Under the pieces are notes generated by a model, which saw nothing but the letters and a program-made list of their open reading frames with translations, was not told where the DNA came from and did not search any database. 64,000 bases of DNA. Source: CATQGW01 sp965262235. Its GTDB lineage: Bacteria > Chloroflexota > Dehalococcoidia > Bin125. The stretch is taken from NCBI GenBank assembly GCA_965262235.1, contig OZ253504.1, forward strand, positions 2,108,001 to 2,172,000, in the 5' to 3' direction. Each line of letters opens with the position of its first letter. Positions within the stretch are counted from its first letter, which is position 1. Made by a program: the position numbers and the translations under genes. Shown in pieces: positions 1 through 8,959 of the stretch.

Positions 1-2
1 GC

Positions 3-56
3 TACGACCCAGCACAGATCGAAGACCTGCGCAGCCGCGGGGCGAATCCCGTCTAG
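3..56 (+). CDS. C-terminal end of an unidentified gene (partial)
   Basis: Only the last 17 codons of a gene beginning left of the window are present. They read YDPAQIEDLRSRGANPV and end at TAG 54-56. Third codon positions are GC-rich, as in neighbouring genes, and the stop lies 30 bases before tldD, so it may be the preceding member of the same operon. The fragment is too short to assign to a family. Confidence 0.35.
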   Translation, partial: YDPAQIEDLRSRGANPV

Positions 57-86
57 CGGCGGCGCAGCCAGAGAAACGAGCCCAAC

Positions 87-1549
<1,463 letters not shown>

Positions 1550-1550
<1 letters not shown>

Positions 1551-2911
1551 TGGCGGCCCCCGACGCCTCGCCGCTGGAGATCGCGACGCAGCTGCTCGAT
1601 CTGGCGCGCCGCGCCGGCGCTGAGCAGGCCGATGCGGTCGCCGTCTCCTCGACCAACTCGTCGACCGACGTGCGGCTGCAGCAGATCGAGAAGATCTCCG
1701 AAGCCACGTCGCGCGCTGTGGGCCTGCGCGTGATCGTCAATGGTCGGCAGGCCGTTGTCTCGACCAGCGATGTCACCGACGCGGCGCTGGCGGAGACTGC
1801 GCAGACGGCGATGGAGCTGGCCCGCATCTCCGAGCCCGACCCGCACGCCGGCCTGCCCGACCCGTCGGAGCAGACCCGCCGGCCGGCCGAGCTGGGTCTG
1901 TTCGACGAGGAGATTCCCGCGATCGACGGCGACGAGCGTGTGCGGCGGGCGATGGTCTGCGAGCAGGCTGCACTCGACGCCAGCCCGCAGATCGGCAACA
2001 GCGGCGGCGCGACCTTCAGCACGCGCGTGAGCACCTTTGCGCTGGCCGACACCAACGGCTTCGCCGGCCAATACAGCGGCGCCTCGGCCTCGCTCTACGT
2101 CGAGGTCATGGCGCAGGAGGAGGACGGCCGGCTGCGCAACGCCGGCTGGTTCACGGCGGCGCGTCAGCTGCACCGCCTCGAGGACGAACAGGCCGTGGGA
2201 CGCGAGGCCGCCGCCCGCGCGCTGCGCCAGCTCGGCGCGGAAAAGGGCGAGACCCGCGAGGCCCCGGTCGTCTGGGAGCCGCGCATGGCCGCCGGCCTGG
2301 CGAGCATCGTCGCGCAGGCCGCCAGCGGTGAAGCGCTCTACCGCGGCTCCACCTTCCTGGCCGGTCAGGAGGGCGAGCAGGTCGCCTCCCCCCTGCTCTC
2401 GATCTCGGACGACGCTACCCTGCCGGGCCAGCTCGGCTCGCGACCGTTCGACGGCGAGGGCGTCGGCAGCCGCGTCAATCCGCTGCTCGAAGCCGGCGTC
2501 TTCCGCGGCTTCCTGTTCGACTGCTACAACGCGCGCCGCGTCGGCGCCGCCACGACCGGCTCGGCCGACCGTGGTGTCGGGGGGCTGCCCTCAATCGGCT
2601 CCGGCAACCTCACCATCGCCGCCGGCGACACCTCGGCCGAAGCGATCATCGCCGATGTCGAGGATGGTCTCTATCTCACCACCCTGATGGGCTTCGGGAT
2701 CAACTTCACCACCGGCGACTTCTCACGAGGCGCCGCCGGCATCCGCATCCGCAACGGCGAGCTCGCCGAGCCGGTGACCGAAATCAACATCTCCGGCAAC
2801 CTGCGCGAGATGCTCAAGTCGATCGACGCGGTCGGCGATGACAGCCAATGGTTCGGCGCCACCGCCGCCCCCACCATCCGCATCGAGCGGATGACCATCA
2901 GCGGTCAGTAG
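1550..2911 (+). CDS. tldE: TldE/PmbA, partner subunit of TldD
   Basis: 453-residue partner of TldD (PmbA family). The family shares the TldD fold but lacks the HExxxH zinc site, and none is seen here; in characterised TldD/TldE pairs it completes the heterodimer. I chose ATG 1550 because it overlaps the tldD stop and begins a normal-length family member; the same frame is open upstream to 1241 only because it runs antiphase through tldD. Typical PmbA features are the C-terminal glycine- and threonine-rich segments (LYLTTLMGFGINFTTGDFS near residue 375). It is followed by a repeat island, so the pair is probably the end of its operon. Confidence 0.9.
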
Positions 2912-2929
2912 CCGTCCTTCGGTCATACT

Positions 2930-3022
2930 CGCGGCCGCCTCCGTCATATCCTCACCCCCTTGGTCATGCCCGCGCCCCCTTGGTTGTGCCCGCGCCTCCA
3001 CCCGTCATTCCTGCGCCTCCAT
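2930..3022. repeat. Inverted degenerate copies of the 20-bp unit
   Basis: Left of the MITE-like element the same unit appears in reverse complement: CCGTCATTCCTGCGCCTCCA and more diverged forms such as CTTGGTCATGCCCGCGCC. Array, element and array therefore form one large, roughly symmetrical structure between the tldE stop and the next convergent gene. Confidence 0.65.
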
Positions 3023-3180
3023 CCGTCATTCCTGCGTAGGCAGGAATCCAGGCGTGCTGAGAGCGTCGCGTGCACTGCGGACGTGCGACGGCGTACGGAC
3101 GTCCGGCAGGACGGCGAGAGTCGGTAGGGGTGGCATGGCTTGGAAGATCGCATGGATTCCTGCCTACGCAGGAATGACGG
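3023..3180. mobile_element. MITE-like element with 28-bp terminal inverted repeats
   Basis: Bases 3023-3050 and 3153-3180 are exact reverse complements of each other over 28 bases and bracket a 102-bp unique core. Each end holds its own hairpin, with arms ATTCCTGC and GCAGGAAT around a 4-nt centre. The sequence resembles the widespread bacterial 'GTCATTCC...GGAATCCA' palindromic repeats. No transposase is encoded, so it would be non-autonomous. Confidence 0.7.
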
Positions 3181-3405
3181 AGGGGCGGCAGGAATGACGG
3201 AGGGGCGGCAGGAATGACGGAGGGGCGGCAGGAAAGACGGATGGGCGGCAGGAAAGACGGATGGGGGTAGTGCTGACGGACGGGCGGCAGGAATGACGGA
3301 TGGGCCGCAGGAATGACGGATGGGGGTAGTCCTGACGGACGGGCCGCAGGGATGACGGATGGGCCGCAGGAATGACGGATGGGGGTAGTGGGGACGGACG
3401 GGGGT
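3161..3405. repeat. 20-bp tandem repeat array (about 12 degenerate units)
   Basis: From the right end of the MITE-like element the terminal sequence is reiterated with a period of 20 (sometimes 19) bases. The unit is AGGGGCGGCAGGAATGACGG, drifting to units with ATGGGCCGCAGG or ATGGGGGTAGT. Units are directly adjacent without spacers, so this is not a CRISPR. Degenerate copies in opposite orientation precede the element (about 2930-3022). With the element, the array accounts for the 505-base gap 2912-3416, in which I see no gene. Confidence 0.85.
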
Positions 3406-3416
3406 AGTGGGGTTGC

Positions 3417-3845
3417 TCAGGGCAAGTGCAGGATGGCCGAGGAGCGGACGCTGCGGTCGCCGGTTTGTTGGGTGATCCAGAGTTCGAGGTGGATCTCGCG
3501 GCCGTGTTCGGTCGTGTCGATTCTGGTGATCTGGCCCCCGATCGTGATCGGGTCGCCGTGGTAGTCGGGGCGACGGAACGCCGATTGCAGGCGGACGACC
3601 CGACCGTCGGGCTGAACCAGGCGGCGCAGGTATGAGTGCAGGAAGCCCGACTTCATCTCCGCGGCGATGATCGGCCCGCGCAGGCCCGTGGCGCGCGCGG
3701 CCTCCAGGTCGTAGAAGATCGGAATCGCCGCGCCCGTCGCAGCGATGAAGCGCGAGACCTGCGCGCTCGTCGGCGTCAGGCGACGTTCGGGTAGCTGCAC
3801 GCCCTCGGCGAGCTCACCAAGCTCAGACAACGGCGCGATTGCCAC
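3417..3845 (-). CDS. MaoC-like hotdog-fold protein (acyl dehydratase family)
   Basis: 142 residues, starting at GTG 3845. The DLEAARATGLRGPI segment near residue 47 matches the MaoC/R-hydratase pattern D-x-E-x-A-R-x-x-G-x-x-G-P-I. The residues that form the hydratase active site (Asp and His in N-P-x-H, and the following A-H-G) are replaced here by PIFYD and AAE, so activity is uncertain. It is the last of three co-directional hotdog genes (4752 to 3417), 14 bases after the next one. In related organisms such pairs act as heteromeric acyl-CoA dehydratases; the substrate cannot be read from the sequence. Confidence 0.7.
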   Translation of the reverse strand: MAIAPLSELGELAEGVQLPERRLTPTSAQVSRFIAATGAAIPIFYDLEAARATGLRGPIIAAEMKSGFLHSYLRRLVQPDGRVVRLQSAFRRPDYHGDPITIGGQITRIDTTEHGREIHLELWITQQTGDRSVRSSAILHLP

Positions 3846-3859
3846 GGGCGCTCGCGCGC

Positions 3860-4279
3860 CTAATCAAAGGCGACGGTGGCCGCGCCGCGGACCGATCGGT
3901 CGCCCTGGGGGTTGTCGATGAAGATCTCGAGGTCGGCCATGTGCCGACCGTCCTCCTCGTAGGTCTTGGTCACCGAGCCGCCGAGCGTCATCTCGGAGTC
4001 ATGCACGTCGGGACGGCGGTGTGAGAGCTGCAGCCGGGTGATCATGCCGCCGCCGTCGAGCCAGCGGCGCAGATACATGTCGAGGAAGCCCTGCTTCATG
4101 TTGCCGGGCACGATCGGACCCGGCAGGCCCATCTTCTCCCTGGCGAATTCGGCATCGAGGAACTGCGGGCCGGCGTTGCCGGTCGAGTTGCAGAAGTTGA
4201 GCACGAACTCGGTGGTCGGCGTGCGGCGCTCCACGGGGAGTTCGTCGCCTTCGTGAACGGCGTCATGCGTCAGCGGCAT
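3860..4279 (-). CDS. MaoC-like hotdog-fold protein, paralogue of the preceding gene
   Basis: 139 residues from ATG 4279, only 2 bases after the stop of the upstream hotdog gene; the open frame further upstream overlaps that gene and is not credible. It shares its layout with the 3417-3845 product: D-A-E-F-A-R-x-x-x-G-L-P-G-P-I near residue 42, then an RLQLSHRRPDVH block and a C-terminal GDRSVRG segment present in both. As in its paralogue, the canonical NPxH and AHG residues are missing (VPG replaces AHG). Probably a subunit of a heteromeric hotdog enzyme. Confidence 0.7.
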   Translation of the reverse strand: MPLTHDAVHEGDELPVERRTPTTEFVLNFCNSTGNAGPQFLDAEFAREKMGLPGPIVPGNMKQGFLDMYLRRWLDGGGMITRLQLSHRRPDVHDSEMTLGGSVTKTYEEDGRHMADLEIFIDNPQGDRSVRGAATVAFD

Positions 4280-4281
4280 CG

Positions 4282-4752
4282 TCACTCTCCCGTGTGTCGG
4301 TCCTGGAAGTGCGCCACGGTGCGGCGCACGCGCGCGACCTCTTCGCCGGCCTCGTTGTTGTAGACCCACTCGTGGTGGATGAACAGTGAGTGGCCGACGC
4401 GCCCGCCGATCCGTTCCTGAATCTCGGCCAGACGGGGCACGATCGTCAGCTTGTCGCCGATGTGAATCGGCCCGCTGGCCGACCAGGAGTCGGCCGCCAT
4501 CAGCGCGCGCTGCGGCGCGTCGGGCACGTTCATCTGCTGCTGGCGCGTGCTGGTCGTGAGCAGCGCATAGGTGGGGATCGGCACGGTGCGGTCGCCCGCC
4601 GCGACGGCGGCGCGCAGCTCCGTGTCGTCCTCTTCGAGCGCGTCCATCAGGCGCAACACCTGCTCGCCGCTGATCTCAACCGTCTCGGGCGTGCCCTCGC
4701 GGCCAATCGCGGCTTCCATCGCTGGGGTGATCAGGCTCTCGTCATCGCTCAT
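4282..4752 (-). CDS. FAS1-like/MaoC N-terminal dehydratase domain protein
   Basis: 156 residues. The C-terminal half carries the pattern of the N-terminal MaoC (FAS1-like) domain: SGPIHIGDKLTIVP near residue 95, then FIHHEWVYNNEAGEEVARVRRT to the end. The N-terminal 80 residues are acidic and Gln-rich without clear motifs. ATG 4752 has a strong GGAGGG 8 nt upstream. It is the first gene of the three-gene hotdog operon. Two-part MaoC enzymes commonly pair a FAS1-like half with a MaoC half, so the three products could assemble into one dehydratase; this is inference. Confidence 0.72.
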   Translation of the reverse strand: MSDDESLITPAMEAAIGREGTPETVEISGEQVLRLMDALEEDDTELRAAVAAGDRTVPIPTYALLTTSTRQQQMNVPDAPQRALMAADSWSASGPIHIGDKLTIVPRLAEIQERIGGRVGHSLFIHHEWVYNNEAGEEVARVRRTVAHFQDRHTGE

Positions 4753-4877
4753 GGGCGTTGCCCTCCGGGCTGGTATGCCTGGCTCAGTTGGGTGATCTGC
4801 GGGCCGAGCAGGTCGTTCAGGTGGTGCGGTCGATTATCGCGCCCCTGCCGAGGTGGGACAATCTGCCCGCGCTCGCG

Positions 4878-5342
4878 CTACTCCTCTGCGACTCCGAGGA
4901 AGGCGTCGATGTCCTCGCAGTGCTCGGCGTAGTGCTCGACGACCGTGCCGTGGACCAGCCCGTTGATCGTCTTGCCTTCGCCAAAGCGGCCGGCGTCGAC
5001 CGCCGCGACATTGGCGCGGAAGCGGCTGTGCTCGGCCTCGAAAGCGGCGCGTGCGTCGGCGTAGCTCTGCGCGCCGCGCTGCTCGACGAAGCCGTTGTTC
5101 CAGCTGTCGACATCCGCGTAGCTCACGCCCTCGGGCGTCGGCCGCTGGCCCTGCTGCATGCGCTCGACAGCGGCGTTCATCTCGGTCAGCCAGCCGTGCA
5201 TGTGCTGCATCAGGCTGACCACCGACCAGTCGCCGACGGCCCCGTCCCAGGTGCCGTGGGCCTCGTCGATTCGGTCCAGGCGGCGGCGCAGCTCGGCTTC
5301 AGCCGCATCGATCTGTTCCAGCACCGTTGCCTGATCGCTCAT
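4878..5342 (-). CDS. DinB/DfsB-like four-helix bundle protein
   Basis: 154 residues, predicted all-helical. Histidines at 47 and 49 (LMQHMHGWL) and 137 and 141 (EHYAEHCED) are placed as in the DinB superfamily, where three His bind a metal ion. The segment WSVVSLMQHMHGWL resembles the DinB/ClbS-type first metal helix. The superfamily includes thiol transferases and mycothiol- or bacillithiol-dependent enzymes as well as proteins of unknown role. ATG 5342 follows AAGGGG with 8 nt spacing. It is separated from the hotdog operon by 125 bases with no gene. Function unknown. Confidence 0.65.
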   Translation of the reverse strand: MSDQATVLEQIDAAEAELRRRLDRIDEAHGTWDGAVGDWSVVSLMQHMHGWLTEMNAAVERMQQGQRPTPEGVSYADVDSWNNGFVEQRGAQSYADARAAFEAEHSRFRANVAAVDAGRFGEGKTINGLVHGTVVEHYAEHCEDIDAFLGVAEE

Positions 5343-5367
5343 GGTGGGGTCCCCTTCGATTGCGCCG

Positions 5368-6087
5368 CTATTCGGGCAGGATCAGGCCCGAGCGGCCGAG
5401 TCGCTCGCCCGGCTGCACGCCGCGCTGTTGCAGCGCCTGCAGGATGAACGGGTTCTGGCGCCGCTCGTCGCCGAGCGTCGTCTGGTCCATGTGGCCGGGC
5501 AGCACGATCGTCTCGTCCGGCAGCACCAGCAGCTTGTCGACGATGCTGTTCATCTCCTGCGCGTAGTCGCCGCCGGGCAGGTCGGTGCGGCCGATGCTCT
5601 GGCGGAACAGCGTGTCGCCGCTGAACAGCATCCCGGCGCCGAAGAACGAGACGCTGCCGCGCGTGTGCCCCGGTGTGTGGATCACCGAGAGCTTCACCCC
5701 GTCTACCTCGACCTCGTCGTCCTCTGTGATGTAGTGGTCGGGGTCGGGCGGCTGCTCGACCTCCATGCCGAACCGTGCCGCGCCCTCGGCCGCGCCGCGC
5801 AGGATCTCCAGGTCGTGCTCATGCATCATGAACGTCGCATTGGTCGCCGATTGCACGCCGTGAATCCCCAGCACATGGTCGAGATGCCCATGCGACGTCG
5901 CGATCAGCTTGATCTCGACGCCCATGTCCTTGGCCAGGTGCACGATGTCGTCGGCCTGCTCGCCGGGGTCGATACAGATCGCCTCGCGCGTACGGCGATT
6001 GCCGATCACCCAGCAGTTCTCCTGGAAGGCGCCGACGATCAGCCCGCGCACCTCGATTTCGCTGACCCAGTCTGCGCTCTCGGGCAT
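5368..6087 (-). CDS. MBL-fold metallo-hydrolase, glyoxalase II/YcbL type
   Basis: 239-residue metallo-beta-lactamase-fold hydrolase. The metal motif is SHGHLDH at residues 65-71 (first Thr of the usual THxHxDH replaced by Ser), followed by HTPGHTRGS, the metal-bridging SGDTLF and a C-terminal PGHMDQTT histidine. The length and lack of the C-terminal helical domain fit YcbL-like glyoxalase-II-type thioesterases rather than full GloB. A GGAG precedes ATG 6087, and the gene begins one base after the PAC2 stop, so the two are co-transcribed. The natural thioester is not evident. Confidence 0.85.
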   Translation of the reverse strand: MPESADWVSEIEVRGLIVGAFQENCWVIGNRRTREAICIDPGEQADDIVHLAKDMGVEIKLIATSHGHLDHVLGIHGVQSATNATFMMHEHDLEILRGAAEGAARFGMEVEQPPDPDHYITEDDEVEVDGVKLSVIHTPGHTRGSVSFFGAGMLFSGDTLFRQSIGRTDLPGGDYAQEMNSIVDKLLVLPDETIVLPGHMDQTTLGDERRQNPFILQALQQRGVQPGERLGRSGLILPE

Positions 6088-6960
6088 TCAGGCATCTCCG
6101 CGCAGCAGGCGGTCGATCTCGTCGAGCACGTCCTGGCTTTCGAGCTCGGCCGCGGCCTCTGGCGCTCCGCCGCTCTCCTCATCCGCGCGCTGCTCGAGCG
6201 AGCGCACGTAGTCCCGCACGTCGGGCTTGTCTTTGAGCGCCGCGTCCACCTCGCGGCGGTAGCGCTCCATGGCGCGTTCGAGGTGCGTGAGGTCGAAGTC
6301 GATTCCGTGAATGCGTGCCAGCTGTTCGAGAATCGCCTTGGTCGCGCCGGGATTGTGACGGCTGGTCACGTAGTGCGGGACCGATGCCCACAGACCCATG
6401 TGGTCGATGTCGGCGATCCGGCAGGCGTCGCCGACGGAGCCGACGATGCCCGTTGGGCCCTCGTAGCGGCTGGCCTGGAAGCCGAGCTCCTTTGACCGCG
6501 CGACGCTCGATGAGCTCCCGGAGACGTTGGTCGAGCGGGTGTGCGCGACATCCGCGAGCAACGCGCCCAGCGTCAGCACCTCGCTGGCGCCGGTGCGGCG
6601 CACCACATCAAGGAGCAGCTGGGTGTAGGAGCGCCAGCGCAGGTCGGGCTCGGTACCGAGCCCGAGGATCAGGTCGCGCTCGGAGTTGGGCAGCCGCAGC
6701 GCTGTGAAATCGGTCACCGGCCACACGACCTCGCGTCGCGCGTCGTCGCCGTCTACCCACTTCACGGTCGGGCGGTGCTCGGTGAAGACGAAGAACTCGT
6801 CGGGGTCGATCGTCGCGAAGGCGGCCGACTGCGAGAGATTGCGCAGGTATTTCACGGCGTCGGTCGCGGCGTCGGCGGCGTCGTTCCAGCCGAAGAACGC
6901 GAGCACCAGGAGCGGTCGCCTGAGGTCGTCGGGAGCTTCGCTGAATTTGAGTGCTGTCAC
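6088..6960 (-). CDS. PAC2 family protein
   Basis: 290 residues, full-length PAC2 (proteasome assembly chaperone 2-like) protein, a family common in Actinobacteria and Chloroflexota without a settled bacterial function. Typical elements are the N-terminal LLVLAFFGWNDA, FFVFTEHRP near residue 61, a central Gly-rich region and the SVPHYV block near residue 198. The C-terminal 60 residues are helical and acidic. The start is GTG 6960 with no Shine-Dalgarno; instead a -10-like TATGCT lies 6 nt upstream, suggesting a leaderless mRNA. It is followed without a gap by the MBL hydrolase. Confidence 0.85.
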   Translation of the reverse strand: MTALKFSEAPDDLRRPLLVLAFFGWNDAADAATDAVKYLRNLSQSAAFATIDPDEFFVFTEHRPTVKWVDGDDARREVVWPVTDFTALRLPNSERDLILGLGTEPDLRWRSYTQLLLDVVRRTGASEVLTLGALLADVAHTRSTNVSGSSSSVARSKELGFQASRYEGPTGIVGSVGDACRIADIDHMGLWASVPHYVTSRHNPGATKAILEQLARIHGIDFDLTHLERAMERYRREVDAALKDKPDVRDYVRSLEQRADEESGGAPEAAAELESQDVLDEIDRLLRGDA

Positions 6961-6966
6961 GCGCTC

Positions 6967-6972
6967 AGCATA
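6967..6972 (-). promoter_or_regulatory. Candidate -10 box of a leaderless promoter (PAC2 gene)
   Basis: On the minus strand TATGCT ends 6 nt before GTG 6960, and there is no ribosome binding site. Same arrangement as at 14617, 23381 and 30387. Confidence 0.4.
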
Positions 6973-7014
6973 GCGGGGGTCGAGTGGACGACGGACCCTG
7001 CAACGGGCCGTGCA

Positions 7015-7965
7015 TCAGGCGCTGTACTTCTCTCGCAAGGCCGGCACGACCTCGGTCACGTAGTGGTTCAGCGCGGCCTCGTTCCAGGGCGCGCGCAGCG
7101 CCACGTTGACGCCGTCGGCGCCCGCGTCGATGTACTGCGACACGCGGTTGAAGGCGTCGTCCGGCGTGCCGGTCAGCGAACCCTCGGAGATGCGGTCGGC
7201 CTGGTCGCCCCACTGCGCCTCGAGCTGCTCGCGCGCCGATTCGGCCTCCGCCGCGGTTTCGCTGAGCGTGAACTGCAGGTTGATTGTGCGGTCGATCGTC
7301 GCCGGGTCGCGGCCCTGCTCGCCGCAGCGAACATCGAGCACGCCGTTCAGTCGAGCGAACTCCTCAACGCCGATGTAGGGCACGTTCCAGCCCTCGCAAT
7401 ACTGCGCCGCCATGCGCAGCGTCTTGCGCTCGCCGCGCCCGCCGATCCAGAGCGGCATCCGCTCCTGCACGGGCGGCGGTTGGCAGGTCGCGTCGACCGC
7501 CTGGAAGTGGATCCCCTCGAAGCTGGTGCGCGTCTGCGTGAGCATGCCCTGGATGATCTGGAGGCCCTCTTCGAGCATCACGAAGCGGTCGCGCAGCGGC
7601 GGGAAGCCGTAGCCGTAGCCGCGGAACTCCATCTCGTGCCAGCCGGCGCCGAGCCCGGGCTCGATCCGCCCGTTCGAGATGTGGTCGAGCGTCATCAGCG
7701 TCTTGGCCAGCGTCGCCGGGTTGCGATAGGGCACGCAGAAGACCAGGCAGCCGATCCGCACGCGCTCGGTCTCGGCGGCGATCGTCGCCATGCAGGTCGT
7801 CGATTCGAAGTGCGGCGACATTCCATCGACCGGCGGGGCCTCGTAGAAGTGGTCCCAGACCGAGATCCAGTCCATCCCCTCTTCGTCGATCCAGCGCCAC
7901 AGGCGGCGGAGCTCGTCCATCGCCACGTTCTGCTGACCGGTGTGCACGCCAAAGGAAACAGCCAT
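7015..7965 (-). CDS. LLM-class F420/flavin-dependent oxidoreductase
   Basis: 316-residue bacterial luciferase-like TIM-barrel protein. Family hallmarks: N-terminal FGVHTGQQ, the WDHFYE segment near residue 40, the GLGAGWHEMEFRGYGYGFP block near residue 113 (cofactor phosphate loop), and PLWIGGRGERKTLR near residue 185. The pattern GLGAGW-H-x-x-E-x-x-x-Y/F favours the F420-dependent subgroup over FMN enzymes, but this is not decisive. ATG 7965 follows GGGGGAG at 4 nt. It stands alone between PAC2 and a small membrane protein. One of five LLM proteins in this window; the substrate is unknown. Confidence 0.85.
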   Translation of the reverse strand: MAVSFGVHTGQQNVAMDELRRLWRWIDEEGMDWISVWDHFYEAPPVDGMSPHFESTTCMATIAAETERVRIGCLVFCVPYRNPATLAKTLMTLDHISNGRIEPGLGAGWHEMEFRGYGYGFPPLRDRFVMLEEGLQIIQGMLTQTRTSFEGIHFQAVDATCQPPPVQERMPLWIGGRGERKTLRMAAQYCEGWNVPYIGVEEFARLNGVLDVRCGEQGRDPATIDRTINLQFTLSETAAEAESAREQLEAQWGDQADRISEGSLTGTPDDAFNRVSQYIDAGADGVNVALRAPWNEAALNHYVTEVVPALREKYSA

Positions 7966-8105
7966 GCGACTCCCCCACCCTTCGATATGACCAAGAGATC
8001 AAGACAAGCGGAGGATAACGCTGCCGCGCGCAGACCCATCGGCAGCGACCGAGCAGGCGGATTGGCCGAGCGAACGGACGTCAGTCGGCGGCGGTTCGCC
8101 GGGTG

Positions 8106-8408
8106 TCAGGCGCCAGGATTCCGCGGTGGCGCCGGCGCGCCGTACCCCGGCGAACGCGCGAGCGTCGTCGGCTGCGGCAGCTCGGCCAGCTGCTGGCTCC
8201 CGCCGCCCAGGCCGCTGACGCGAATCAGGCCGATCCCGACGATGTGCAGTAGGAAGCCGATCAGATAGATGACCAGCGCCAGGAGGAACCAGATCGCCTT
8301 GAGCAGGCCCATGAATCCCGCCCGCAGTTTGCTGCGGTCAGGCTTTGTGGGGCTCGGCGGCGTTGGCCGTGGCGGCGGAGTGGGCGGGGGTGGGACGGCG
8401 CGACTCAC
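8106..8408 (-). CDS. Small proline-rich single-pass membrane protein
   Basis: 100 residues. A Pro-rich N-terminus (PPPPTPPPRPTPPSPT) is followed by a basic segment and one long hydrophobic stretch (about residues 35-62, IWFLLALVIYLIGFLLHIVG), then a Gly/Pro-rich tail. The start is GTG 8408, overlapping the stop of the HhH-GPD gene by 4 bases, so translation is probably coupled. I do not recognise the family. The coupling is odd for a DNA repair gene and could simply reflect compaction. Confidence 0.6.
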   Translation of the reverse strand: MSRAVPPPPTPPPRPTPPSPTKPDRSKLRAGFMGLLKAIWFLLALVIYLIGFLLHIVGIGLIRVSGLGGGSQQLAELPQPTTLARSPGYGAPAPPRNPGA

Positions 8409-8932
8409 TGGGGTACCTCAATTGGGCTGGCCTCGCGCCAGCCCTCGACATCGACCCCAAAGTAGCGGCCCAGCAGCATGATCCCAAGCTGTTGCTTCGT
8501 TTTGCCGATCCCCGGCACGGTGCCGAGCCGCTTCATCACCGCTTTCGCGTCGGGTTGGTCCTGCCAGATCGTCGCTGCGTTGCCCTCCCAGCGCTCGGCG
8601 ATCACGCCGCACGCGTCGTGGACCCGCTTGCCCATGCTGGCCGGGAAGCGATGTATCGCCGGCTTGCTGCGAAACAGCTCGATGAACTCGTCCTGGTTCA
8701 TCGCCGCGATCCGAGCGGGTTCGAGGTGGCCCAGCCGACGCTTCAGCTCCGCCGGACCCGCGAAGGCTCGCTCAGTCGCGATCTGCTGGTCCAGCACCAG
8801 ACCGATCAGAAACGCGTTGGGGTCGGACGCCAGCAGCGCGTTCGCGTCGGCATCAGCGGTGAACTTCAGCAGCGGCGCGCCGGCCTCGTCCCACTCCGGG
8901 TTCAGCTCCAGATAGCGTTCGGGTTGTCCCAT
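8405..8932 (-). CDS. HhH-GPD-type base excision repair protein
   Basis: 175 residues, a small cytosolic HhH-GPD fold protein. DPNAFLIGLVLDQQIATERAF near residue 37 matches the first helices of the fold, and VPGIGKTKQQLGIMLLGRYFG near residue 137 is the helix-hairpin-helix. There is no C-terminal 4Fe-4S cysteine cluster, and the protein is shorter than MutY or Nth; similar proteins are sometimes mislabelled as HesB-like. ATG 8932 has AAGGAG at 8 nt. Glycosylase activity and lesion are not established. Confidence 0.75.
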   Translation of the reverse strand: MGQPERYLELNPEWDEAGAPLLKFTADADANALLASDPNAFLIGLVLDQQIATERAFAGPAELKRRLGHLEPARIAAMNQDEFIELFRSKPAIHRFPASMGKRVHDACGVIAERWEGNAATIWQDQPDAKAVMKRLGTVPGIGKTKQQLGIMLLGRYFGVDVEGWREASPIEVPQ

Positions 8933-8959
8933 TGGTGTGGCTCCTTCGGCGCGGGGAAC

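Noticed and set aside
3161..3405. 20-bp repeats as a CRISPR array
   Set aside because: Units abut without unique spacers, drift in sequence, and no cas genes are near.
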